Assembly: GCA_036850595.1 (NCBI GenBank)
Contig: CM072154.1
Location: 18,173,330 to 18,237,329 of the forward strand
DNA from: Rhyacichthys aspro
Taxonomy: Eukaryota; Chordata; Actinopteri; Gobiiformes; Rhyacichthyidae
DNA: 64,000 nt
Direction of reading: 5' to 3'
The notes below the pieces were generated by a model, which did no database searches, was not told where the DNA came from, and was given only the letters and a program-made list of their open reading frames with translations. The position numbers were made by a program, and so were the translations under genes. How positions within the stretch are numbered: the stretch's first letter is position 1; every line of letters begins with the position of its first letter. This document shows, piece by piece, positions 1 through 13,179 of this stretch.

Positions 1-1199
1 AGCCGCCTCAGGTGATTTTACTTGGCTTTTGTCGACATACGAGTGATAATGACGTTTTGTAGCAGTTCATAGTGCAGCTCTTTTTCTTTTGATGTTCAGC
101 GTCTGGCAGTTTTTAATATGTTCCAACATTTTCACTACCACAGTCTTTTCATTCATGTTTAGTGACCTTTATTCAGAAGTTCCTTTCTCCATGAGCTCAC
201 TATTATCCCGACTGTTATGCTCAAACAGGACGTGCTGGCTTTTCTTATATTAGTATTGATTTCTGACATTATAAAAAATGCAACATAATATAATAAAAGT
301 TGTAAACTGATTTCCGCATTAGTCCAGCTTCAGGACAAATAAACCTTTCAGTACCAGCTCTCAGTACAACATGGAGTCCAGTACAAACTTAGCATAACCC
401 TGTGAATGTGAGAACCTGTGTCTAAAGAGTACCCACAGTTATTATTCTGCTCTAGTCCGTGGCTGGTAAATGAATTTCACAAACTGGAGGGACTTTCCAA
501 CCATCGACAACCCTCTCGCTTTGTGCTGAGAGCGTGATGTATGTTGCTGTTTGCACAAATCACCGAATCATTCATTTTGGCTGTAGTAATGATTTCCTGG
601 TGGGGAGGGGCCTGTGGGTTTGGAGGGGAGTGCGTCTGGGTCTCATGGGGGTGATAATGGAGGGTGTTCCCCGTGGTCGCCCCTGCTCTTTCTCAGCTGT
701 CCTCCCGGAAACCTGCGTCCAGCTGCTGCCCATTACACCAGGAATGTATCCTTGGGTCAGATGCCAGAAGAGTGTGGTGGCACATTAATAACAGGAGTGA
801 CCACGGGCCCGGGCCACTTGTGAGTTATTAACAGGGCACACACAAATCCTTCCCATGCCCCTGTGGCCCCCTCGCCTTAACCCCCTGCTCCTGACAGCAG
901 CTGCTGATCTCTGCGTTTCCCAGACACTGGAGCTGGGAGTGTGTCAGCGTGTGTGTCCCGGGGCGGGGACTTTATGGGGTCATTCTATCTGATTAATTGG
1001 GAAGATATGCATACCAGCAGTTCCTGTGCTGTCCGTCACAGCTGAGGGAGATCAGTGCTCACTCTCTTTACTAGAAAACATTATCAGCCATCAGTAAATT
1101 ACACTATGTCAAACACTCTCACAGGATGACAAGAGAATCACTGCCTGGCTTTCCCCTAACATCTGAGTCCATACTTTCAGCACATGGTTTTGAGGGATG
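1..1199. other. Gene-free stretch at left edge
   Basis: No coding exon or repeat family is recognised. Around 780-835 there is an inverted repeat TTAATAAC (785-792) / GTTATTAA (824-831) around a GGGCCCGGGCC core. Around 960-1040 a GC-rich CCCGGGGCGGGGAC is followed by CTGATTAATTGGG and ATATGCATACC, which looks enhancer-like. Confidence 0.5.
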
Positions 1200-1207
1200 A
1201 GTAGCGC

Positions 1208-1518
1208 TAGGGCTGCTCGATTAAGGAAAAAATCATAATCACAATTATTTTGGTCATTATTGAAATCACAATTATTTGGATATTATTATTATTTGGTTTT
1301 AATTTAACAAAACAGTGAATTCTCCTTAAAATAAATCATCTTTTCAATTGTATAAATAAATAGCTTAAAATATAAAATAAATAAGAATAAATAATAAATA
1401 AGATCAACAATGTAGTACATTTTTAATTAGTAAATAATCATTTTTTTCTTGATTACATAGGTTTTGTGATCGTTGGGAACCGAAATTTAAATAAAAAAAT
1501 AATTATTGCACAGCCCTG
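1208..1518. mobile_element. Non-autonomous hAT-like MITE with 8-bp target duplication
   Basis: This 311-bp AT-rich element has imperfect terminal inverted repeats TAGGGCTGCTCGA and CAGGGCTGTGCAA (the right end read inward). It is flanked by AGTAGCGC (1200-1207) and AGTAGAGC (1519-1526), an 8-bp target duplication with one mismatch. The CAGGGCTG termini and 8-bp duplication are typical of hAT-derived fish MITEs. It has no coding capacity. The internal sequence is A/T-rich filler with ATTATT and AAATAAAT runs. Confidence 0.75.
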
Positions 1519-2138
1519 AGTAGAGCTTGTGAGAGTAAGATATGACACTCGACTAACACACGTCTGGCAAACAGACAATAGAGGCAATTCTTGAAAGTGA
1601 CAGCGGTTATATTGATGCTACATTAACACATTAACATTACATTTAATCATACAGTATGTGCAACATGTCCAAACAGGCTACTGCTGTCACTTTGAAAGAG
1701 TTGCTTATATTGTACATTCCCAGCCACACAATATAAACATAACACCCACTCGTCCAGCTCCTCCAGAGGATCTGTGGATGTTGCTTAAACATGATGCATA
1801 TCTGCATAGACAGTAGGACATGATGAAAGTGTGTGTGTGAATGGATCACTTTCATGCTTACAGACCCCTGAATGAAGTCAGGATTATCTCTGAAAGTGTA
1901 TTCATTAAAGGGGCTTAAGATTAATTTTTAATGTGTGTTTGAAATGTAGACAAATATAGAACATGTATAACTTTTTATTTACGTGACAAACCAAAACCTA
2001 ATGCCATGGCAAAAGCATGCAATACACCTTATGCACTGTTAAAGTAATTACTGAAATCTAGTGTTTGTTGAGACAGTGTTAACAAATGCTAAAGGAGCAA
2101 AAATAGAGGAAAAAAAAAGTTCACACGTAAATGTTACA

Positions 2139-2258
2139 ATTTATTTTTTGATAGAAACAGTATAGACAGACAGGACACAGGGGAATGACACTGAGCATAT
2201 GGCCTGAGCCGGAATCAAATCCGGGTCGCTCAAGTATGTGGTCTGCTTTGTGTGTGTC
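2139..2258 (-). mobile_element. tRNA-derived SINE fragment
   Basis: Read on the minus strand, a tRNA-like stretch GAGCGACCCGGATTTGATTC includes a B-box-like GGATTTGATTCC. It is followed by a typical fish SINE body (GTGTCATTCCCCTGTGTCC, then CTGTCTGTCTATACTG) and an A-rich tail ATCAAAAAATAAA. The A box is not recognisable, so the 5' part is lost or diverged. Confidence 0.7.
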
Positions 2259-5200
2259 TATGTTTTGCAGGCTCTGTTTTTGAGTAAACCACAACAGAAG
2301 TTTGCTGTTTTCAGCTATTGTCTGTTTTGCTATGAAACCTATGCTTCTTTTATCAAAAGAAACTACTTTATTTAGTTTTTTATGCTCATTCTTCACAAAA
2401 AAAGGAAATGGGTAAAACGCCATGGAGAGAAAAAAAAAAAACAGAAACAGTTTTGTAAAAATAATTTATTTCAGACTGACCGAGGTCAAATCAAATGATG
2501 GTAGTTAAATTGTGTGGTTCAAAGGACACACGGTGGAAAATATGACTCAAAGAAATAGGCCGAGAATCAATGTGGTTGTGACGGGACCTCCTGCCTCTGA
2601 CCCACTTCCTGCTTGAGCTGCATCAAAGACAACACTGGGACAAGACTGTGACCATAACATACTCTCAGTACCTAATTACCATAAAACATCAAAGAGAAAA
2701 CAAAGTGATGTAGATAAAAGTGGTTATTGTTTCATAGTGGATTTTAAGTGTAATAGCTCAGAGACTTTTATTCTGAAAGGACTGTCTCTGACTCTTTATT
2801 TTTATTTTGTCAGTTGCTGTTTTGAGGCTAATGCTAAATACATTTACCATGGAACTACTTCAGGGATCAAATCTACGCACATATTTTAGGCAAAGTGCAT
2901 ACATTAGTTTACGTCCCATTAACTACAAGTGTATCACTCCCCATACCAGAGTGTGAAACATGTTTGCCATTGTCTAAAGTGGCCTGATTGTCTGAATTTA
3001 AGGACCCCTCTTATTTGACCGTCTATAAGGACAGAGAGTGTGTAACGATTCTTGGGGACTGCAGTTTTTCTTTACATAAACTCTCAGTATATTAGGGCAC
3101 TGAGCACCTGGGCGGGTCCTTTTGGCCTTAATGATATAGACGCACAACAAAACAACCCAAATGGTACTTGAGTAAGGTTTTTGGAGCCTGGTCCTAATTA
3201 CAACACGGGACAAAAAAATCAAACCGCCTTACACTTAATTGGCTTCTCTTCTTTCACGGTCCTATATGTGGCCATTCAAACATGAGATGGAGGCAAACAA
3301 AACCTGGTCCCCTCCTTGAACCAAACACTCCTCTAATTGCTGCGGCATGGTCAGCTTCGGCAGTCGGTGGACGTCCTGCAGAGGATGAGGCGCACATAAG
3401 ATACACTCACAATGGTCCATCAGAGACAGAGAAATCAGGAGAATTAAATTATTTTTGTCCCCTGAGACAAACCCAGTGATTATAATGATATGTAATGAGT
3501 TTAAGGTAAATGCCATTTTGATGTTGTATAAAAATGACATGGTACAAGGTGTACAAGAAAATAAAATAATTTTAGTGTATTTTGTACAAATACGACTCTG
3601 CTAGGGTCCAATGTATTGGCCTATTTCATACTTTATTTGTAAAGCGTGCCATTCATGTAATCTCTCATATTTATGAAATTTACATTGGAGGTTTCTGTCC
3701 AGCTGAGGGCACTGTGTCAGTGAGATAGGCTTCATTTTAATGATCTCTTGTCTAAGAACCTTAAAAATGATTTTGAGAATATATATTTTTGGTCTAAATG
3801 TTGCGTGGCGCACCTTTAAAATAGAAAGAACATACTTTAGTCTTTGGAGGAAAAAGCAGCAGAGGAAAGTATTTGGTTTGAGAAGGCAGTATTTCTCACA
3901 CAATGACTCCATTTAAAAAGATTCAGATTTCAGGAAAGTTCTTGTAAATCTTCTGACATTGATCACTTCCTCCATGTGTTGCGTGTCAGAACATATGCAG
4001 TCTGCAGGTTGAAACACAATGCACAGCTCATAAAAGAGGTCACTGCTGCAGCAGAGGTCTGTGAGTCTGTCCCTCGTCTGTCCTCAGAGTCTGTCTGTGC
4101 TGTAGAGCTGTGTGCTTCCTCCGCTCTCAATGGTTAAGTGTTACTGTGGTTTATGCGTCGCCTGCTCAGGTCATGACCCAGAACGTTCACACATGAGGCA
4201 TGCATGACAGCCACATGCCAGAGCAGCGCGGACAAAGTGACGGCCAATGGGGCGTGTACAGACAGATGGAATAAAAACTACATCCACATTTGGAGGTTGG
4301 TTTTTAGGTCTGCCAACGTAAACTGGAAGTGGAGCATTTGAGGCACAGGATAATAAGAAGTGTTGTGATATTTCTGTGGTAACTTCTGAGAGACAGATGA
4401 GTGCAGAAGATGGATGTTTTATGTGAGAGCCGCTGGAAGGCCTCTGAACGGGACCCTCTTCTGTCTGTGCTGCTCTGGCTCGGCGTCCTAATCTCTGACC
4501 CCCATCAATAAGGTGCATTCAGAGTCTATCAAACAGACGAGCTGCTGCACAGGCAGTCGTGCACCGCTGGGGGGAGAACCATGGGAAATGCACTCTTAAT
4601 TGTCCCCCAGACCTTTTTAAAGAATATTAAGCTGCATTAGCTGACCGCAGGCCTTTCTTCTGGAGAGAGCTGCAGCGGTCCACTCAGCCAACGGGCCATT
4701 AAACGTGACAGGTCTTTGTGATGAACGCAGTCTCTCAGGAAAGTGGGACCAGCCATCTCTGCTTAAGAGAAAGAGGCTAACAGGTTAGCCGGCCCTGCGT
4801 CTGGTTTATGTCAAACAGCAGTGTGCACTGACTCACTCCAAAACCTCAGACTATTAGGGGCTATTAAACATCCCAGTGGAGGCTGAGGCTAGTGCTGTTA
4901 GCCTTAACTCAGTCTGGGCAGATCTGAACAGACACAATACCAGAGGATCATTAGACCTAGGACTTTCCAGCTTCAGTGATGTCATTAAATGACCCCTGTA
5001 CAATACTCACACCTTACAACAGCCCAGACTCACAATGGACTCACTCGCTATTGAATTATCTTTAGACCTTCAAAAAGGTCTTATCTCAGCTTCACCATTT
5101 TTCTGTTAGTCCTGTATGTAAAGCCGCTGTGAATAAATTGTCAAATTATATTTTGAGTATTTCTTTCTTTGCCGAAATGTAAGAAATGATCAGATTGTGT

Positions 5201-8200
5201 CATAAATGTACTGTTACTTACAATCTTTTTCCCAATGTTATGATGTGGTCTGGCCATTCACTTTCTCAGTGAAGTGAAGTAGGTCTGGAGCTGCTGCCAT
5301 TGAACCCAGTTTCCATCGAGATCATTCCTGACGTACTTTATGCTTTATTTCTCTGATTGATTGTGTGTTTTTCAAATTGATTTACAAATGGATCATACCT
5401 TAAAGGTCTTTCTGGGCTTTACAGTAACCATGATAAGAATATAGTGTATATACTACCTCACATGTTTCTGTGCACAACTAGCTAATGTTTGCGTAGAGAC
5501 AATGTGGATGTATTATCTGAACTAAATTCTACCTAATACCAGTCTCACTAGTGGCCCAAAAAATCACATGTGGCCAAAAAATGACCTCCCGATTTCAAAC
5601 GAAACCATTCTTTGTTAGACGGTGTAAGTATACTTTTCACACCTATGATTTAAACCATACTATCTGTACTTAAATGCTCTGTATCTGGTGTAATACAAAC
5701 AGCTCTGTGTTTAACTCATCAAATATAAAACAGTTGTGTCACAGCTGAAACATTTTGGTATGTCTACAATGTTAATGGCAGCCCTGCAGTAACATGAAGC
5801 CCTCATTGAGTGAACACCAAACACTTTCTTGATGTTTCTGGATGTGACTTGTATTATTTTAGACACCTGACCCGGCCGGCCTCTGGGGCAACACCATTGT
5901 GCACCACATTAGAGTCGTTAGGAAGACTTTAGCAGCTCGGATGGACTGAGCTATGTTTAAGTTTGGTGTTAAGCTGCTGCTCTCTTGTTGTGTTCAGGCC
6001 TGAACTCGCCTCAGAGCTCTGAGTGACACAAGGGGATTTAAAGGGAATGGTGCAGGATTCAGGAAGGTTTTTGGTCTAATTTAAGAGGTCAAGTCATCTC
6101 TGAGGCAAAGTGCTTATATTTAGAGGATGAGAACAAAAGAAGGACAAGGCACAAAGCACTGGGTGTTTTTGTTAGATGTGAAATAAGCCCATCTGTTTTT
6201 GATGCACCTTTTGCCATGGGCTCAATATGGGATCAACATTTTTGAAACCGTAGACAATGAAGGGCAATAAACCAATATGTCATCTATATAAGCTCGTAGT
6301 GGACCTGGGAGGCAGCTAATGTAGAGAGATTTTGAAGTGTTTAGTGATTACCATGTTGCTAAAAAAAAGTAGTAGTTCATGAAACATGAAGCATGAGGGC
6401 ACATGTTGCTAATGGACTTTATATGTTATTTGTCTCTCAGAAACAAAACAGTGACTTGGTGTTTGGAGTTTTCAAACGTGCATCAGTTTGAACTGCTCTT
6501 TGTCAACAATTGATGACACAGTCTACTTCTTTATACTGTCTAGGTTTAAAACATGTAATAAAAGAAAGATGTAACTGATTGATTCTTTGATGCACAGTAA
6601 AATTATTATTCCCTGTTTGTGTGGATCAGGTTTCCTAAAGGGCTATATTTTGTTTATGCCACAAAATGTCTTGTTGGGTTTAGAAAAAGGCTAAAAACAA
6701 TAATTTTACACACATATCTTAAAATGTCATAATGGATACTAACCAGCGCGTTGAGTAAAATGATGGCATTGTCCATTAATGCAGCACATAAACAAAGGCC
6801 ATTTACTCCACACAGATGTAGAATTGACTGCGTGAAAAGGCCAATCTCCTCCATTATTTCACTCATTCTGAGACTCAACTCTGACCTCGTGACATCATTA
6901 CTCAAAAACAGAGAATGGTGGTCCCCTGTTCAGGCCCTGAAAACGGCATATGTTACACTGAATGGGCCGTTCATTAATCAAAGCTGGTTAGGATGGTTAA
7001 GTGGACACATCTTGGACCAGGAAGTAAAAAGAAGCTTCCAAAAGTTACCGACGAATCCCCACTGCCCACATCTGCCACTCAAAAGGGATTCATCAGCCTG
7101 TCCTGCTTTAATATAAAAACTGTGAGCCTGTGTTTCGACGAGGATAAGACTGGGCTGAATGTGTCGGAGCCTGTCGCGGAGGGAGTTAGCGCCGATCGTC
7201 CGGAGTGGGCGGGGCCTTCTTGTTGGTGACACAAAGCGGTTGCTGTGCAATCAGCTCGGTGTAAAATCGCCGTCACAAAGGCTCACAAAGGCAGGGGGCT
7301 GGTGGCTGGGGTGGGACAGCTGTGAGCAGAGCCTACACATCCCGCCTCAATATGGGTCCTCCTCACATCTGTAGCGGCCTGGCCCCTGCTTCCGCCAGGT
7401 CCCAGGACAATGGAGGCCCTCAGCGGACCCCTTTGTTGCATATGTTTCGGAGAACCTTTTTAGCCTAAATCTTAAATATTTCATTAGGCCTCCTTGGCCC
7501 TGCTCCCTTTCTTTGGTCAGTATTTTGAAGAGCATTGCCAGGACCCCTACTCTTAGCCCCCTCAGCTGAGGTAACGCCCCGGACAACAAAAGATGTCTTA
7601 CAAAACAGTTTAGGACCTGCTTTTACTTCAAAACCAGTTAAGATTAAACAGACGACAGCCTTAGATCCTAAATTATCATGAAAAAGTGTCATGTTTATTT
7701 CTTTTTTGGGAAACTTGGGCAATATTATAAAAGAAACAAACAAACATTGTTTTTTTGGCTGTAATTGCATTAAAACATTGGGCATCATAAAAAACACTTG
7801 TTCTAAGAGATTTAATTTCCTTCCAAATGTAATGGTTTATTAAAAGACCTACAACACTGCCATCTAAACTGTGTGGATTAATCACATCCATATCTAACAT
7901 TTTGTCTTTTATTGTTTTTAGGGTTGTCCAGATTCAGGTTCAACATGGCACTGAACAGGGCAAGTACTCATGTCATCCCTAAATACCATCTTGTGCATTT
8001 GCAAGTACTATTTCCTCACTTGTCACGTCTAAAACAGTTTTCAAATGACCTTTAGTTGTTGATTAAGCGATTCTTACAGTCAATAAAAGCTTTAAAGACC
8101 GTCCAAGTACATCAATAGTAATAAACTGCCAGTGTATTTGAGTTAAATGTATTCATGACGTAAGGCCACATTACAGAGTCATTATTGAGTGTTCTGTCTG

Positions 8201-8399
8201 TGTATAGGATGGCCAAACACTCCCATCTAAATATTGAACACTTGCTAATAACTTTTTGGCCCCTGCTGCAGAACTTCTGTCACAACGAATAAAAAGGCCT
8301 GAAAAGGATTTGTCTTTATGCTCGGCTTTAAACGTGCACGATTGGATTGAGCGACAAAGAGGAGCTTTTGTGACGAAAAGAGCCGAGAGGGGGGTTGAT
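2259..8399. other. Gene-free stretch with possible enhancer blocks
   Basis: Apart from repeat copy A (3656-3790) I see no gene. Blocks with balanced composition and homeodomain or SOX-like words, which could be conserved, are about 3250-3420, 4560-4790 (ACTCTTAATTGTCCCCCAGA), and 6880-7320 (GGGCCGTTCATTAATCAAAG, then GCACAAAGC-like and CACAAAGG words). The remainder (5000-6650, 7600-8170) is AT-rich and featureless by eye. Confidence 0.4.
3656..3790 (+). repeat. Dispersed repeat, copy A (partner at 55707)
   Basis: It contains TGTAATCTCTCAT, GTTTCTGTCCAGCTGAGGG, TGATCTC, AAGAACC and AAATGATTTT in order. This is the same order and spacing as at 55707-55853, with scattered substitutions. It is an unnamed interspersed repeat and not a local duplication, since the copies are 52 kb apart. 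Confidence 0.7.
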
Positions 8400-8800
8400 T
8401 TATCCAACACTTTAAGAGAGCCTAATGAATAATTCAGTGTTATCATTCAACTTGATGCTCGATTATTATGTTTTTCTTCTTTCTTCACACGTGAGGGACC
8501 CCGGCAGACGGGGGTATCATGCAGGGGCACCTAGGGGGAAGTAATGCGCACACAAGGACAAAACAAGAAAGGCCGCAGTGCAGTCACTCCGCTGTCAGCT
8601 TGATAAATATAATGTGTCACCAATTAAAAACTCATTGCCATTCTTTAATTCAGCCGAGGCCTTGTTAACCGCGGCCCGGCGGGAGGCTGCCACTGTCGCC
8701 TCTGCTCTGCACCAGCTCCACCAGAAAAGAGGCCCCTGCTTTCCCATCCTTTTAGCCCACAACCCTTCCCTTTGGCATGTAAATAAGACATTCATTGGGC
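8400..8800. promoter_or_regulatory. Candidate conserved enhancer block
   Basis: This repeat-free block switches between homeodomain-type AT words (CCTAATGAATAATTC, GCTCGATTATTATG, CACCAATTAAAAACTC, TTCTTTAATTCAGCC) and CpG-rich pieces (CCCGGCAGACGGGGG, AACCGCGGCCCGGCGGGAGG). The texture fits developmental enhancers near transcription-factor genes. Conservation is not tested, and no coding potential is convincing. Confidence 0.35.
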
Positions 8801-10009
8801 AGCACTTTTCTGATAGAAAAAATGACCATCAGTGTCTTTGATTTTCATCTTTTTTTTCCAGAGAAAACAAAGAATTCTATAGTTTCAGATTTTTATTCAA
8901 AAAACCCTTTTTGGCCTTTTCTTTTGGGGCATTCTTATGGTAATCGTGTTGACTCAACTTTGTACAACGTGGCTATACAAGGCATATGAACCCTAGCAGG
9001 AGTCCATTACAGAAATACCATTTAGCAAGCTGTTTCTGTGAGAAAGTCAAACGTTTAAGGGGCTTTTTTGAGGCGAACGGGGACGAAGGTCCTGGAGAAA
9101 CAGCAGGAGTCTTTTGGAAACTTGAGTGAAACTAAAGACCTCTGTGGTCTGAGAGACTCGCCAGCTGAAGTCACAAGTGTTGAAAATGCAAGAAAAGCAG
9201 GTTTTCTTTAACAATGTCTAAGTCCTTGTCAACCACGACTGCTGCACTTTTTAGCAACTCTCTGCACTGACACGGGATAAGTAGATGTCACCATCGACCT
9301 GAACAGTCCGTCCAGTTAAAGAGACTCTAATGTCTAAAAATATAAATTATCTTATGCTCTTAAACATAGCTTCTATGTATCTTGCTTTTCAATAAAAAGA
9401 CATTAGACAAATATGGGGAAAAACAAAACAAAAAGCCAATCACATTTACGTGAGGCCTTGTATTTTAATGATTAGGTTAGTTATTTTATGATAAAAGATA
9501 CATAGAGTGTCTTTAAGCTGTTTTTAAACTTGAAAAAAAAGTCTCTGTGTTGAATAAAACCTAATGTGATATTATCTGATGAGTATGTTATTTGAGAGTC
9601 AAGTTGAATGAGAATTATAAAAGTGTTATGTGATTTTAGCTTCAAAACACAAAGTGCGTCTGATCCTGGACGAGCCCCTAATTTGAAGAACCTTATATGT
9701 TTCCATCTAGAAACTCCAGACTGTTTCTTTGCATCGTGCCCTTTGTTTGAGACACAATTGTCTTGTAGCTCAGCATCTAAGACACGAGTGGGAAAAATAT
9801 CCCAGTTTGGACACATTTCTAAGAGCTGAATTGTAGGAATTTTCGAGGTCAGTCTGCTCATAATGCCCATTCTCTCAGCGTCCCTCATCAGGCCCATTCA
9901 GATCCCAAAGATGGAATTTAAAATATTTGCCGAGACAATAAACGAGGCTGGTCATCGTGAAAACTTTAAAGCCTTGAGTGTAATCTAAAAAGCATAAAGG
10001 ATGAACTTG
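8801..10009. other. Gene-free, AT-rich stretch
   Basis: No coding exon, RNA gene or recognised repeat. Open frames here (for example about 9481-9897 on the minus strand) have low-complexity, unrecognisable translations. Confidence 0.5.
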
Positions 10010-10310
10010 TGAATCCCCCCCTCCTCGGCCTGCTCATTATCCCTGTCACACGGGACCAGGGCCCACTTGGCACAGCCTTGCGGACTTAATTGAATTAGAC
10101 ATACCCGCTTGTTTAGGCATTGTGCGGTGGCATGAGAACCTCACAGCCATCTCCGCGAAGACAGGAGGAAAGGGCGGCATTGGCGGCACTTGTCGGAGAG
10201 ATCTGAGAGTCGGACGTTTACAGAAGAAGGGAACCATGGACCACCAGCCTCCCATTGTGGCCCGGGCCGGTGCCAAGTGCTGAGTGGAGCTGGTCGTGTA
10301 GCGCCACATT
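10010..10310. promoter_or_regulatory. Candidate conserved enhancer block with paired-class homeodomain site
   Basis: It contains TAATTGAATTA (10087-10097), a perfect TAAT-N3-ATTA site for dimers of paired-class homeodomain proteins. The site sits in balanced, repeat-free sequence with several CpG words (TTGCGGAC, TGTGCGGTGG, CATCTCCGCGAAG). Function is inferred. Confidence 0.35.
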
Positions 10311-13179
10311 ACTTTGCCTGAACAGTGCGTTTTTGTTTGCCAAAAAATGAAATCCTTTTATATAAGGAGCACAAAATAGACTTACATTAAACCTTTCTGG
10401 TTTCCTTTAAGTGCATAAGCTTCAACAGGTAGATTTCTATGTGATTTTTGTCATTGAAATGTAGCTTATATTTAGTTCCATTCCAGCACTGGAGATCTAA
10501 TAAGGACTCAAGCACACAGCTAACCAGTGACTTCACTTTCTTGAAAGTTCAATGATGAAATGTCATTTTCAGAGATGTATGGTGCTGCATACTCTGTACA
10601 TAAATAATTTCCTTTTTTTTTTTTTGTGATTTATCAAAATTCCAGATAACAAAAACAATCTCATGAAGCCAGTTTTTAGGTCCAGTGACTCAATCCTCGT
10701 GGTGTATCTTTTTTTCCGTAACATATTTTTGTGTGACTCTCTCGTGGCCCTTGTCACCATCGACAGCACTCAACGTGCCTGCTTAACCCTCTGACATCAA
10801 CCTTTTCAGCTTCAGACTTTTAAGTCAAGAGTCAGTCACTTTGTGGATCAAGATTTTTTTATTCTTTTTGGCTGAAAATGGAGAGTACCCTCTTCTAATG
10901 TGATTGGCCTTTTCCATTTAAGCAGATGTGTTATAAATGGAGGAGCTACAAGGGGACGCCTCACCGCTGTCACCACATAGCGTCACAGCACTAACCTCGG
11001 GGGTCAGGGCCAGATTGACACCATAACCCACAGCCCTGATCCTCCTTCAGCCTCTTTAGAAGTGCACCCGGCCGGCAGTAATACGGCCCGCACTTTATTC
11101 ATTTGGAGATCAGCCAAGCTGAAAAGATAAGCTCTGAATAATTGGAGCCCACAGACCACGCAAAATCTGATGGGATCTTAGAGTCTTTAACTTTTCTCTC
11201 CCTCTCGTCCTTTCTTTAGGCTCTTCTGACTGGAGGACAGCCCTTGTTAGGCTCAGGAGACCAGATGGGCCACAGAAGAGGGATGATCTGCGGCGCTTTG
11301 CAGTGAGAGAAGACACTGGCGGTGGAGGCTTGTCACTCACGTGCACAGGACTCAATGTAGAGCTTAATGAATCCTCCACAGCCACCAGCAGACAAGACTG
11401 GCTCTGTGTGGACACCAGGCGGCGAACAGTCACCATCCAGCCTCCTTTTCAGGCCCCTGCCATTTTAGTGCGACTCACAAAAACATTAATATTTTTCTAA
11501 TAAGCTCTGCAGAATGTTTTCCAAAGTTTATGACACACTGTTGAGCAGCTACATCTTTATATCACTCACAACTCGTTAATAGAGCGGTCAAATTTCTCTG
11601 GAGGGGGGACGCGCGAAACAATAGCAGATGAAAATGAGGTACTTAGCCTCTGTGGCTGCAGTAGTTAATCATCCTTTTGTCAAATTAGCATTTTCCTGCT
11701 CGGCATGGATGACACTGTGGCAGATAGACAGAGCATCGTTAGCCGCACTGTGCAACAAAAGCAGAGCAATGGGAGGCAGCAGCTCCACTGGTAATGTCAG
11801 GGCCCAGGTCAGCTTGGTCCAGAGCCAGAGGAGGCCCACGCTGAGCCCGGCCCGCACCTCCTTGTCATAACACAAGGCTGTACTGTACCAGAGTGTGGGA
11901 TAGACTGAGCGCAGCTGGCTCAGGCCGAGCAACAACAGGACCACACACTCATGTCTCATTAGCATCCACCACCGACAGGCCTCGCTCCGCTCTTTTATCT
12001 TTCCCTTCAGACGTATGGACATGGACACACTTGGAGCAGCTACAAGAACCACAGTTAATCTGAAATGTTACTGCACAAAACGATTGATCGGACCTGAGCA
12101 CATTGTCTGCTTTTATCTGCTTTGTAAATCATAATTTGACCAATTACCCAAAAGGTTGTCAGGTCAACGCATGACCTCAGTATACAGACAGTAGTATAAA
12201 AGGCATTTCTGTTATACTACTCTCACTATAACTCTATTACTTTAATCTCCAAATGCCATTGTGTTACAAGTACAGTGTGTGTCCTGCTCAGTGGTTTTCT
12301 GACGTTAGACCAGTCGTCATCTAAAGTGGTGAGGGTTTATTGACAAACTGTGGGTCTTATCAGACAGACATTTCCATTTGGGGCCCTTCACTTAAACTGA
12401 CGCCAGACAATAACATAAGTTGCTTTGTGTGGCCTTACAACAAATCTCCAGCCATCACGTCCAGCTAAATATTTTCTCTGGACAATCACTGAGCACATTT
12501 CTTCCTGCCCTTGAGACTTTGCAATCCAGGGCTGTGTGTTTTTCATGAAGTTGTTTCCTCCATTTAGGAATTAATCTTCAAAAGTCAAGCAAAAGTTAGT
12601 TATCTTGTACAGTATATATACTTATACTATATACTTCTTTGCAGGTATTTAGCAGAAATCTAAGCAAAAATGCAGCACTGCCAGGTTACTTTTGACCTAA
12701 CTATTTTCTGTCAAAGTTGTTACTTTACTTAATATGTCTCATGTTCAGCAGAAATATTGGACTGAAACTGGAAACAGCTAACACTGAACACCTGATGTTT
12801 GAAAAGTACATATGAACTTTTTTTTCACAAAAAACAAAAACACGTTTTTATGAATTTTACTGTTTCCAAACACATTAAACTTTTATTCAAACCCACGAGT
12901 GATCCATAGGCCATAGATCCATAAGGCTGATTGAAGTCAACATAAATTTACTTTAACTTGTGTTTTATTTGGACATGTACTGACCAGAAACACTGAGACC
13001 ATTACAGTTCCTCTCCTCCTACTCCTCAGTATCTCTACTCTTTAAAGTGTCTTTTATCTCTTTTACCCATCGCAGCTGAAGAGGCCTAATATTATAAATC
13101 AATAACGGTTTGTAATTCTCTTCATTTAAACAAAGGCCAAACGAATAAAAAGCCATTAAGATGACATGTGAATTGGCAA
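10311..13179. other. Gene-free stretch with two possible regulatory blocks
   Basis: About 10980-11480 and 11600-12060 are balanced and repeat-free (CAGTAATACGGCCCGCACTT, TCTGAATAATTGGAGCCC, GTAGTTAATCATCCTTTTG) and may be conserved. The rest, 12060-13180, is AT-rich with TATATATACTTATACTATAT near 12612 and no gene. Confidence 0.4.
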
